Source: an uncultured Anaerotruncus sp. (lineage in GTDB: Bacteria > Bacillota_A > Clostridia > Oscillospirales > CAG-272). From it: a stretch of DNA of 6,170 bases. Of the stretch, positions 1-6,170 are shown in pieces. The notes beneath the pieces were generated by a model, which made no database searches, was not told the DNA's origin, and saw only the letters and a program-made list of their open reading frames with translations. The position numbers and the translations under genes are program-made. The DNA lies in NCBI GenBank assembly GCA_958414155.1, contig CATYWI010000083.1:1-6170 (forward strand), written 5' to 3'. Position 1 is the stretch's first letter. Each line of letters starts with the position of its first letter.

Positions 1-2766
1 AACATAAAAAAATGCATTGACAAGCAGTCCAACATGAAGGTAGCTACCGACAAGTCACGTGCGGCGCTGGCGGATATGCAGGGCGAGGTAAAAAAGCTCA
101 ACGAGGAGCTTGCGCGTGCTCCGTGGGATAAATTTGCCGCCGGGTGCAAAAAAGCGTCTGACGTGGTGGGCAAGATCGGCAAAGGTCTTTCGGTCGCGTC
201 GGGCGCGGTCGTAGGGCTTGGCGCATCATCAGCCAAAGCGGCGATCGAATATGAGTCCGCATTTGCCGGCGTGAAAAAGACGGTGGATGCGACCGACGAA
301 GAGCTTGCGGTGATATCCGACGGCATAAAGGCAATGTCAAAAGAGATCCCCGCGACAACGACCGAGATCGCGGGTGTTGCGGAAGCTGCCGGACAGCTCG
401 GTATCGCGACAGAGGATATACTTGATTTCTCGCGCGTGATGATAGACCTTGGAGTCTCGACGAACCTTTCGTCGGACGAAGCAGCGTCGGCACTCGCCAA
501 ATTTGCGAACGTTACGCAGATGGAGGCGAAAAACTATCAAAATCTCGGCTCGGTCATCGTTTCGCTCGGCAACCATTTTGCAACGACCGAGGCGGACATT
601 GTGAGCATGGCGACGCGGCTTGCCTCCACCGGCGAGATAGTAGGTCTTTCCGAGCCGCAGATAATGGCTGTGGCGACTGCGCTGTCCTCGGTCGGCATCG
701 AAGCCGAGGCGGGTGGCTCGGCAGTTGCAAAGCTGCTGAAAAAGATGGAGACATCTGTGTCTACATACGACAAATCGCGCGACGCGATAGCCGCGACCGG
801 CAAGAGCTTGCGCGAGCTCCAGATGATGCAGAGCCACGACTCCAAGGGATTCAAAGCCATTGCGGAGGGGTTGGGACTTACATCCACCGAGCTTTCCGGT
901 TTTGTTGGCAACGTTGCGGGGCTTGAGCAATTTGCATCGGTCGCCGGTAAGAGCGCCGACGAATTTATAGCGGCGTGGGGCGAGGATGCCGTGAGCGCGC
1001 TCGATATGTTTATCAGCGGTCTTGGCGACACAGAGCGCAACGGCGCAAATGCCATCAGCATATTGCAGGATATGGGTCTTACCGAGGTACGTATGTCAAA
1101 CGCTATCCTGGCGCTGTCATCGTCCGGCGGTGTGCTGACACAAGCGCTTGACGATGCAAACACAGCGTGGGAAGAAAACAATGCGCTTGCGAATGAGGCG
1201 GCGCAACGATACGCCACGACCGAAAGCCAGATACAGATAACCAAAAACAACATAACATCGCTTATGCAGTCGCTCGGCGAAAAGCTTTTACCGACGCTTG
1301 AGAGGGTGCTAAATAAAGTCAAAGACCTTGCAGACCGTTTTTCGGGGCTTACCGATGCACAGCAAAACACGATAATAAAGGTCGGCGCGGGCATTGCCGT
1401 TGCCGGTCCCGCAGTCGTTGCGCTGTCAAAGCTCATCGGTGCGGTCGGCACGGTGTCAAAGGCTGTCGGCTTTGTATCCGCCAAGCTTGCAGGCGCCGGC
1501 GGGCTTACCGGCGCGCTCGGAGCCATCACATCACCGGCAGCATTAGCCGTTGGAGCGATAGCGGGGATCGCCGCGGGGCTGGCGTATGTCTACACAAAAA
1601 ACGAGGATGTGCGAAACGGTGTAAACGCCGCGATAGCACATCTTGGCGAAAACGTACAGCCGCTGCTTGAGTTTTTCCGCGACACGGTTCTTCCGGGGCT
1701 GGGCGATGCATGGAACGGGCTTTTGGATATCCTCAAGCCCCTCGGCGATTTCCTTGAGGGCGTTTTTGTGTCGATATGGCAGGACATGCTCACACCGGCT
1801 ATCGAGTGGGTAGCATCAACACTTATACCGCAGTTGACCGAAACGGTCGAAAACATATGGTACAACGTGCTCGTGCCGCTTGGCGAGTTTTTAGGCTCGG
1901 TATTGAGTCCCGTCATCGAGGTGCTGTCAGACTGGCTTACACTGCTGTGGGAGGACGTTATAGTTCCGCTGGCCGATTGTGTCGGCGGCGTGCTCGCGGC
2001 GGCGTGGGAAGGTCTTTGCGATTTGTTCAACGATATATTGATTCCCGCCGTAAATAAGGTCATATCCAGATGGCAAGCGGTATGGGATAAGCTGCAACCG
2101 TTTGCGCAATGGCTGGGCAAGACGTTTAAACCTGTTGTACAGGGGCTGTTTAGCTATATCAAAACCTCGCTTGACTCGCTTAAGGGCATTTTTTCGGGAC
2201 TGATCGAATTTATCACGGGCGTCTTTTCGGGCGATTGGGACAAAGCGCTCGGCGGCGTTAAAAAGATAGCATCATCCTGGTGGACCGGCGTGAAGAAGAT
2301 CTTTACGGACCTTTGGGATTTTGTAAAGGGGATTGGCAAAAAGCTGAAAAGCGTATTTGATTTTAAGTGGGAGTTGCCGAAGATAAAGCTACCGCATTTT
2401 TCGGTCACCTGGGACACCGAGGGAGCGCTTGCGAAGGCGGCGCAGTTTTTGGGGCTGAAAGGAATGCCGAAAATCGGCGTTGAGTGGTACCGCTCGGGCG
2501 GTATCATGACAGAGCCGACGCTGTTCGGCGCGGCAAACGGCAAGCTGCTCGGGGGCGGCGAAGCCGGACCGGAAGCGATATTGCCGCTATCCGAATTTTA
2601 CACACGCCTTAGCGCACTGCTTGAGGAAAAATTCCGCCGCTGGGAGGAGAGCCACGACCCGCAGGTCATCGTTTACGTGACGCTTGACGGCGAGGTGATA
2701 GCCGTGAAGACCGCCGGGCGAGTTGAAGACAAGCTGGTGCAGGAATGGCGCAGAAGGAGAGCCTGA
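1..2766 (+). CDS. Phage tail tape measure protein, TP901 family (5' end outside window)
   Basis: Tape measure protein: it runs through the lumen of the growing tail tube, fixes tail length and is usually ejected with the DNA. The frame is open from base 1 with no stop, so the ATG at 34 is probably internal and at least 921 codons are visible. Numbering from that ATG: a charged helical start (1-30); the conserved tape-measure core around 70-245, with the family-typical run from AIEYESAFAGVKK through DLGVSTNLSSDEAASALA to TALSSVGIEAEAGG; a Gly/Ala-rich hydrophobic stretch (about 446-520) that could insert in a membrane; five aromatic/proline repeats (547-671); a Trp- and Lys-rich segment; and the C-terminal signature GGIMTEPTLF...GGGEAGPEAILPLSEF (819-855) common at the ends of siphophage tape measures. 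I see no NlpC/P60, peptidase M23 or transglycosylase motif in the visible part. It sits directly upstream of Dit, as expected. The family call is firm; the true start is unknown. Confidence 0.95.
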   Translation, partial: NIKKCIDKQSNMKVATDKSRAALADMQGEVKKLNEELARAPWDKFAAGCKKASDVVGKIGKGLSVASGAVVGLGASSAKAAIEYESAFAGVKKTVDATDEELAVISDGIKAMSKEIPATTTEIAGVAEAAGQLGIATEDILDFSRVMIDLGVSTNLSSDEAASALAKFANVTQMEAKNYQNLGSVIVSLGNHFATTEADIVSMATRLASTGEIVGLSEPQIMAVATALSSVGIEAEAGGSAVAKLLKKMETSVSTYDKSRDAIAATGKSLRELQMMQSHDSKGFKAIAEGLGLTSTELSGFVGNVAGLEQFASVAGKSADEFIAAWGEDAVSALDMFISGLGDTERNGANAISILQDMGLTEVRMSNAILALSSSGGVLTQALDDANTAWEENNALANEAAQRYATTESQIQITKNNITSLMQSLGEKLLPTLERVLNKVKDLADRFSGLTDAQQNTIIKVGAGIAVAGPAVVALSKLIGAVGTVSKAVGFVSAKLAGAGGLTGALGAITSPAALAVGAIAGIAAGLAYVYTKNEDVRNGVNAAIAHLGENVQPLLEFFRDTVLPGLGDAWNGLLDILKPLGDFLEGVFVSIWQDMLTPAIEWVASTLIPQLTETVENIWYNVLVPLGEFLGSVLSPVIEVLSDWLTLLWEDVIVPLADCVGGVLAAAWEGLCDLFNDILIPAVNKVISRWQAVWDKLQPFAQWLGKTFKPVVQGLFSYIKTSLDSLKGIFSGLIEFITGVFSGDWDKALGGVKKIASSWWTGVKKIFTDLWDFVKGIGKKLKSVFDFKWELPKIKLPHFSVTWDTEGALAKAAQFLGLKGMPKIGVEWYRSGGIMTEPTLFGAANGKLLGGGEAGPEAILPLSEFYTRLSALLEEKFRRWEESHDPQVIVYVTLDGEVIAVKTAGRVEDKLVQEWRRRRA
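1672..2046 (+). repeat. Five degenerate aromatic/Pro repeats inside the tape measure protein
   Basis: Reading the tape measure frame, an eight-residue motif of the form [FIL]-[WF]-x-[DN]-x-[VLI]-x-P occurs five times: FFRDTVLP (1672), IWQDMLTP (1774), IWYNVLVP (1855), LWEDVIVP (1945) and LFNDILIP (2023). Successive starts are 34, 27, 30 and 26 residues apart. Three of the copies have a second proline 11 or 15 residues after the first (LIPQL, LSPVI, LKPLG). The DNA of the copies is not closely similar, so these are old protein-level repeats rather than recent tandem duplications. Periodic Trp/Phe positions are known in tape measure proteins of Gram-positive siphophages and are thought to reflect helical packing in the tube. 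That this array has the same role is an inference. Confidence 0.7.
2754..2759 (+). promoter_or_regulatory. Strong Shine-Dalgarno for the Dit gene (AAGGAG)
   Basis: AAGGAG lies within the last codons of the tape measure gene, with 8 bases between it and the ATG at 2768. This is near-ideal for a low-complexity anti-SD match in Bacillota. It decides the Dit start in favour of 2768 over the in-frame ATG at 2723, which would overlap the tape measure gene by 44 bases and add 15 residues unlike the family's N-terminus. Confidence 0.85.
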
Positions 2767-2767
2767 T

Positions 2768-3496
2768 ATGACTATAAACGGTATCGACATAGCCGAATAC
2801 GGCGCGGTACAGCTTACCGTTGACATGACGGCACCCGCCGAAGGGTGCCCGTCGGAATGGCCGGAGAATGCAATGGTCCCGCGCTCGTGGATCGTGACGC
2901 AGAAATTCGGCACGCTGAATGTCACGCTTTTGTTCCGTGGCGCGGAGCGCGACGAAATAATACGGGCGGCGGGCGCGCTGATAATGCCGCTTTGCCGCCG
3001 GGCGGTATTGACGCTTGACGGGTATGACGGCGAATTTATAGTGTTTTACAACGGAGGCGGAGCGCCCAAAAAGGTAAAGGGCACAAAGACGCGCTACACG
3101 ATGAGCATTGACTGTAAATATTACCGACGTGACACCGAGAGGGTGATGACCGCTGCCGGCGGGGCATCGATCGTGCTGTTCGGTGCGGGGACGCGTCCGG
3201 CGCCTGCGGTGCTTGAGCTTACCGCAAGCGCGGATATTGCCGGGCTTACAGTAGCGGGACTGCCCGGCGGAGATATCACCGTGTCCGAGCTATATGCCGG
3301 GGAGACGCTTATAATCGACGGTGAGGCGGGGACAGCCACGGTGGACGGCGCAAATGCTTTTGAGCGCGTGGAGCTGTGGCAATTCCCTGCCGTTCTGCCC
3401 GGCGAAAATCACACACTGACATTTACCGCCGACGAAGCGGGAAAAACATTACCGCTCACGGCAACACTGCGGTATCACCCTGTGCTTTTGATGTGA
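2768..3496 (+). CDS. Distal tail protein (Dit-like, siphophage tail component)
   Basis: Dit forms the hexameric ring at the distal end of the tail tube and anchors the Tal hub and receptor-binding parts. The product is 242 residues, the usual size for a short Dit without carbohydrate-binding insertions. The N-terminus TINGIDIAEYGAVQLTVDM matches the family's typical 'INGVDIATYGA' opening. The first half (about 1-120) has a tail-ring-like beta pattern with the segments FGTLNVTLLF and TRYTMSIDCKYYRRD. The second half (about 121-242) reads as a beta-sandwich of the galectin-like type seen in Dit C-domains, including ITVSELYAGETLIIDG and FERVELWQFPAVLPGENHTL (198-217), a family-typical WxFPxLxPGxN turn. 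It starts 1 base after the tape measure stop, with AAGGAG upstream, and is followed 1 base later by the hub gene. Assignment rests on motif memory and gene order rather than on an alignment. The main alternative is a generic 'phage tail protein' of the same fold. Confidence 0.86.
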   Translation: MTINGIDIAEYGAVQLTVDMTAPAEGCPSEWPENAMVPRSWIVTQKFGTLNVTLLFRGAERDEIIRAAGALIMPLCRRAVLTLDGYDGEFIVFYNGGGAPKKVKGTKTRYTMSIDCKYYRRDTERVMTAAGGASIVLFGAGTRPAPAVLELTASADIAGLTVAGLPGGDITVSELYAGETLIIDGEAGTATVDGANAFERVELWQFPAVLPGENHTLTFTADEAGKTLPLTATLRYHPVLLM

Positions 3497-3497
3497 C

Positions 3498-5012
3498 ATG
3501 ACGGTATGGCTGCTTGATGACATGGGCGGGCGTGTCGGTGCGATAAACATCGAGGGACCCGAGATAGTTTCGACGCTCGCGGACGGGCAAAAGGTGCTTA
3601 CATTTGACTATCCCAAAAATGCGCCGTTTGCCGAGAGCATAAAGTGCGAATACACGATACTTACCGCCGACACCCGATATTGCATAAAAGACACCGATTC
3701 GGCGACCAACAGCCGGGTAATAAGCGTAGGATGTAAGCTCGACCTCGGCGGACTTGACGGTCACGGATGGGCAACATTTAAGACGACCGCCAAGACCGCC
3801 GCGGAATGCATGGCGACGGCGCTTGACGGCACAGGATGGAGCGCGGCGATATATGGCGGAGACAGTCGCCGCCGCACCGTGAAAAAGGACAGTGTTTGCA
3901 GCGCCGTTGACGTTATAGAGCGTGCGTGCAAGGTGTACGGTCTTGAGCCGGAGTATGACACCATGGACCGCATCGTGCGGCTGTACGCGGCACGCGGACG
4001 CGACAGAGGCGCGTATATCTGTGAGGCGCTGGGGCTTCGCCGTCTCGGTGTAAAAAGCTCATCGTATGATTTTTACACCCGCCTTATACCGATAGGCAAA
4101 GACGGCATCGGCATAAATATAGACGGCAAAAATTATCTTGAGGATCACACGTACAGCCGGAAAATAAAAACCTACATCTGGAAGGATGAGAGGTACACGC
4201 ACCCCGAATCGCTCGCGGAGGACGGTGCGCGAAAGCTCGCCGAGCTTGCATATCCTTACGAGGTATTTGAGATAGATGCGGAGCGTTTGCCCAGCTGTGA
4301 GCTTGGGGACACCGTAACGCTGATATCTGCCGGTGAGAGGGCGCGCGGTAAATACCGCGTTGCCTCGATAACGGAGCATCCGGACGCGCCGCAGAATGAC
4401 AAAATGGAGCTTGCCAACGGCAAAAAAACATTTGCCGATATGCAAGAGGAAAATGACGAAGAGGTCGTGAACGAAGCCGTAGGAGCGGCAAGCGACCAGC
4501 TTGCCGAGACGAAAGCCTCTATCGAGACCACCGTCACCGAATCGGTAACGGCAACGAACGAGCTGCTTGCCGCCGCGCTCGGCTTTTATATGACCGACTA
4601 TGTTACGACGGTAAACGGTGCATCGGTTATAAGGCGGTACATGCACGACATGCCGACGCTCGGCGAGAGCACTCTGATATACACCTTACGTGACGGAGCG
4701 CTTTTATGGGCAAACGGGTGGGCATCCGGCAAACCGCAATGGCATCGCGGGCAGGTAGCCGCCGGAAATGCGATTCTGCGGCAGATCGCAACGCTTAAGC
4801 TAAGCGCAGCAGTAATAAAGGGCGGCTCGCTTGCCAATGTACCTATTTCCTGCGGCACGGCTTTTGCCGTAGCTGCCGACGGTACAGTGACCTTAAAGAT
4901 AGATGGCGCCGACAAAAACCTTGCGGGGACCATCGGAGACATCCTTACAAGACTCGCGGCGCTCGAAAAACAATATTTGCAAAGCAGTCGGATGCAAACA
5001 GCCGGAATATAA
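3498..5012 (+). CDS. Tail hub / Tal-like protein (prophage endopeptidase tail family)
   Basis: This 504-residue protein would form the trimeric hub at the tail tip. Residues 1-316 match the 'phage minor structural protein, N-terminal region' / prophage endopeptidase tail family. Recognisable segments are SYDFYTRLIPIGKDG (189-203), IWKDERYTHPESLAEDGARK (about 227-246), ELGDTVTLIS (268-277) and the end FADMQ (312-316). A charged coiled-coil-like linker follows (about 317-358, EENDEEVVNEAV...ATNELL). Then comes a C-terminal module (362-504) of a type common in clostridial phages: GFYMTDY, YMHDMPTLGESTLIYTLRDG, a Gly/Trp-rich turn, and a terminal helix GDILTRLAALEKQYLQ. 'Endopeptidase' is only the family name; I cannot point to catalytic residues and see no peptidoglycan hydrolase domain. 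The ATG at 3498 lies 1 base past the Dit stop (TGAcATG) and has no evident Shine-Dalgarno, which suggests coupling to Dit translation. Confidence 0.92.
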   Translation: MTVWLLDDMGGRVGAINIEGPEIVSTLADGQKVLTFDYPKNAPFAESIKCEYTILTADTRYCIKDTDSATNSRVISVGCKLDLGGLDGHGWATFKTTAKTAAECMATALDGTGWSAAIYGGDSRRRTVKKDSVCSAVDVIERACKVYGLEPEYDTMDRIVRLYAARGRDRGAYICEALGLRRLGVKSSSYDFYTRLIPIGKDGIGINIDGKNYLEDHTYSRKIKTYIWKDERYTHPESLAEDGARKLAELAYPYEVFEIDAERLPSCELGDTVTLISAGERARGKYRVASITEHPDAPQNDKMELANGKKTFADMQEENDEEVVNEAVGAASDQLAETKASIETTVTESVTATNELLAAALGFYMTDYVTTVNGASVIRRYMHDMPTLGESTLIYTLRDGALLWANGWASGKPQWHRGQVAAGNAILRQIATLKLSAAVIKGGSLANVPISCGTAFAVAADGTVTLKIDGADKNLAGTIGDILTRLAALEKQYLQSSRMQTAGI

Positions 5013-5020
5013 CCGTCCGC

Positions 5021-5743
5021 ATGACTGATCACGGTGTGACGATCCTCGGCGGCGCCGGGGACAGCGCGGTATTCGGCTTTTGCCGTCCGGACGGAGTTGC
5101 GCGTGCTTACAAGGGCACGATTATGGACGACGGGACGATATTTATATGTCTGCCCGCGTGGGCACTTGAGGTGGCAGGGATCGCGACGTGCGACGTCGCG
5201 CTGATAGGACAGGACAGCACCGGCGAGGCGGTGCGCCTCGGCACTGCTGTATTCAACGTCAAAATAGGGGCGGCGGCATGCCCGTCAAATTCGCTGAGCA
5301 CGGACGGACGTCTTGACATTTTGGCGGATATGATAGCGGAGGTCGCGGCGCTGCACAATGCCGCCGAGACTGTTTCCGGCGCTCAGGCTGCTGCCGATGC
5401 CGCGAATGCTGCGGCGGCTGCCGCCAACGCTGCCGCAACCGGCGCTGTGATGGTGGGTGCGACAGCCGATGCGGACGGCACGCCCGGCATTGTACCCAAG
5501 CCGACAAAAGCGGACGCCGAAAAGGTGCTTGGCGGTGATGGACAATGGCACGAAATGACGCCGGCGGGACACACACAAAGTGCATCCACCATTATCGCCG
5601 GCACGCTCGGCGGCAAGGTCCTTGCCAATGCGACGGCTGTTGCCGCAAATGACGCGCAGCTACGTAACATACGGATCGTCACCGACGATATAACTGTGGG
5701 TGTGACCGAGATCCCCGCGGGGGAAGTCTGGATAAAAGTATGA
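5021..5743 (+). CDS. Baseplate-upper / receptor-binding-type tail protein (BppU-like N-domain)
   Basis: This 240-residue protein looks modular. Residues 1-87 resemble the beta-sandwich N-domain of BppU-like baseplate proteins: an early GDSAVFGF segment, a strand-rich middle with LPAWALEVAGIATCDVALIG, then RLGTAVFNVKIG. That domain normally docks the protein to the baseplate. A helical stretch (about 93-120) leads into an Ala-rich linker (121-142) that is likely a trimerising coiled coil. Next comes a module seen often in clostridial phage fibres, GATADADGTPGIVPKP...LGGDGQWHEM (146-179). The end is another common tail-fibre terminus, LRNIRIVTDDITVG...IPAGEVWIKV (214-240). There is no large receptor-binding head, so it may be an adaptor rather than the adhesin. 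It starts 8 bases after the hub stop with no good Shine-Dalgarno, and overlaps the next gene by ATGA. Phage structural role is confident; exact role is inferred. Confidence 0.75.
   Translation: MTDHGVTILGGAGDSAVFGFCRPDGVARAYKGTIMDDGTIFICLPAWALEVAGIATCDVALIGQDSTGEAVRLGTAVFNVKIGAAACPSNSLSTDGRLDILADMIAEVAALHNAAETVSGAQAAADAANAAAAAANAAATGAVMVGATADADGTPGIVPKPTKADAEKVLGGDGQWHEMTPAGHTQSASTIIAGTLGGKVLANATAVAANDAQLRNIRIVTDDITVGVTEIPAGEVWIKV
5381..5446 (+). repeat. Alanine-rich low-complexity linker in the BppU-like protein
   Basis: Codons 121-142 of the 240-residue protein encode 17 alanines in 22 residues, broken by single Gln, Asp, Asn, Thr and Gly (AQAAADAANA then AAAAANAAATGA). The GCN codons are mixed (gct, gcc, gcg, gca), so this is selected protein composition rather than a simple DNA microsatellite. 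Ala-rich runs like this usually form extended helical trimer stalks in tail fibres. That role is inferred here. Confidence 0.8.
5719..5726 (+). promoter_or_regulatory. Possible Shine-Dalgarno for the last gene (GGGGGAAG)
   Basis: A purine-rich GGGGGAAG lies 13 bases before the ATG at 5740. The spacing is longer than ideal and the match to AGGAGG is partial. The ATGA overlap with the preceding gene would in any case allow re-initiation, so this site may be minor. Confidence 0.35.
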
Positions 5744-6170
5744 GCGGCATTTATTTTTCCGGCGCCGGCGGAAAAGCCGCCGCGTGCGCGATATATGCTC
5801 CGAAAACATTCAGCGTTCCGGTCGGGGATTTTACCGATTTTCTGCTCACGGCAGCCAACATAGACAAATTTTTTACGGTTGTCAAGTCGTGCGGGACCAA
5901 CACATATGTACAACCCGATATTGAGATAACGAATTACGTTACATTGCTTTTCGGCGTCCAGGGGTGGAACATTACGGGGACGGATGCTACATACAATTCG
6001 GCGGCGCAAAATACATCCTATAACAACACGTCGGGCGCTGCTGTGAGCCTGAGCGGGTCGATATTTGTCAAGCAGGATTGCAATGTTTCGGTCTCGTTTT
6101 CCGGCTCAACACAAAATATCAAGGTTGCCGGATCGCAAAGCGATGCTACGACTGCCGACACATGGTCGGG
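5740..6170 (+). CDS. Hypothetical phage tail-tip structural protein (3' end outside window)
   Basis: An open frame from the ATG at 5740 continues without a stop to the window's edge, giving 143 complete codons. I do not recognise the family. The visible product begins MSGIYFSGAGGKAAACAIYA, then KTFSVPVGDFTDFLLTAANI, followed by IEITNYVTLLFGVQGWNITG. From about residue 82 it becomes rich in Ser, Thr, Asn and Gln (for example ATYNSAAQNTSYNNTSG) with alternating beta-type stretches (AVSLSGSIFVKQDCNVSVSF). That composition suits an extracellular beta-structured fibre or adhesin part rather than an enzyme. It has three cysteines in view (about residues 16, 51 and 111). There is no signal peptide or clear transmembrane helix. 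The 4-base ATGA overlap with the BppU-like gene indicates coupled translation and a related job. The gene is AT-richer than its neighbour. A distal tail or receptor-binding role is inferred from position only. Confidence 0.8.
   Translation, partial: MSGIYFSGAGGKAAACAIYAPKTFSVPVGDFTDFLLTAANIDKFFTVVKSCGTNTYVQPDIEITNYVTLLFGVQGWNITGTDATYNSAAQNTSYNNTSGAAVSLSGSIFVKQDCNVSVSFSGSTQNIKVAGSQSDATTADTWS
5766..5782 (+). other. GC-rich hairpin early in the last gene
   Basis: CGGCGG and CCGCCG flank the five-base loop AAAAG, giving a 6-bp all-GC stem starting 24 bases after the start codon at 5740. The left arm also belongs to an overlapping 10-base perfect palindrome CCGGCGCCGG (5759-5768). There is no following T-tract, so it is not an intrinsic terminator. 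It could affect ribosome loading, or simply reflect Gly/Ala codon choice. Confidence 0.4.

Noticed and set aside
17..46. Perfect -35 hexamer TTGACA at 17-22
   Set aside because: The hexamer 18 bases downstream (TAGCTA) matches TATAAT at only two positions, and the site lies inside the open tape measure frame. Treated as chance.
537..1529. 330-codon open frame on the - strand
   Set aside because: It lies wholly antisense to the conserved tape measure core. Its product is a low-complexity Ser/Ala/Pro-rich sequence typical of the mirror of a GC-rich gene, with no recognisable domain.
1776..2057. 93-codon + strand frame inside the tape measure gene
   Set aside because: It is out of frame with the tape measure repeats, has no ribosome binding site, and its Arg-rich composition is typical of a shadow frame.
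2723..2767. Upstream ATG giving a 257-residue Dit
   Set aside because: The extra 15 residues are the shifted reading of the tape measure end and do not resemble a Dit N-terminus. AAGGAG at 2754-2759 is correctly placed only for the ATG at 2768.
4059..4646. 195-codon open frame on the - strand
   Set aside because: Antisense to the well-conserved hub domain. It has no recognisable motif, and the sense frame is strongly supported by family signatures.
3490..5025. Search for a terminator or promoter at the gene junctions
   Set aside because: The junctions are 1 base, 1 base, 8 bases and a 4-base overlap. None holds a hairpin followed by a T-tract or a paired -35/-10, so none is reported.
5190..5199. 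10-base palindrome GCGACGTCGC
   Set aside because: A single copy within a coding region in GC-rich DNA, with no partner site or promoter nearby. Expected by chance and not argued as an operator.
5383..6009. 208-codon open frame on the - strand ending in an Ala-rich tail
   Set aside because: The Ala-rich tail is the mirror of the Ala linker on the + strand. The frame crosses the boundary of two coupled + strand genes and has no plausible domain.

Overview
The window is a stretch of the tail-morphogenesis module of a long-tailed (siphovirus-type) phage or integrated prophage. All genes are on the + strand and packed almost without gaps. The gene order is the classic one for siphophages of Gram-positive hosts: tape measure protein, distal tail protein (Dit), tail hub / tail-associated lysin-like protein (Tal, 'prophage endopeptidase tail' family), baseplate-upper/receptor-binding-type protein, then a further distal structural protein. 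The host is most likely a member of the Bacillota, probably a gut-type clostridial lineage. This rests on the Tal and baseplate protein families, frequent use of ATA for isoleucine together with GC-rich codons, and a good AAGGAG Shine-Dalgarno before Dit. There is no host gene, integrase or attachment site in view, so prophage and free phage cannot be told apart.

Layout: 1-2766 holds the tape measure gene, whose 5' end lies outside the window because the frame is open back to base 1. 2768-3496 is Dit, 1 base after the tape measure stop and preceded by the only strong ribosome binding site seen. 3498-5012 is the Tal-like hub, again 1 base after the previous stop, with no clear ribosome binding site. 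5021-5743 is the baseplate/receptor-binding-type protein, 8 bases further on. 5740-6170 is a fifth gene overlapping by ATGA and running off the right edge. The fifth gene has no stop codon in the window and is easily missed.

How they fit together: the tape measure protein sets tail length and sits inside the tail tube. Dit forms the ring at the tube's end that joins the tube to the host-recognition apparatus. The Tal-like protein forms the hub at the tip beneath Dit. The 240-residue protein and the following unrecognised protein are in the positions where such phages encode adhesion and receptor-binding parts. The tight spacing suggests one polycistronic late transcript with translational coupling.

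No intergenic stretch exceeds 8 bases. I found no RNA gene, CRISPR array, insertion sequence, promoter or terminator. I do not see a new multi-gene system here. The points most worth a second look are the five-copy aromatic/proline repeat in the tape measure, the modular 240-residue protein, and the unrecognised, AT-richer final gene.
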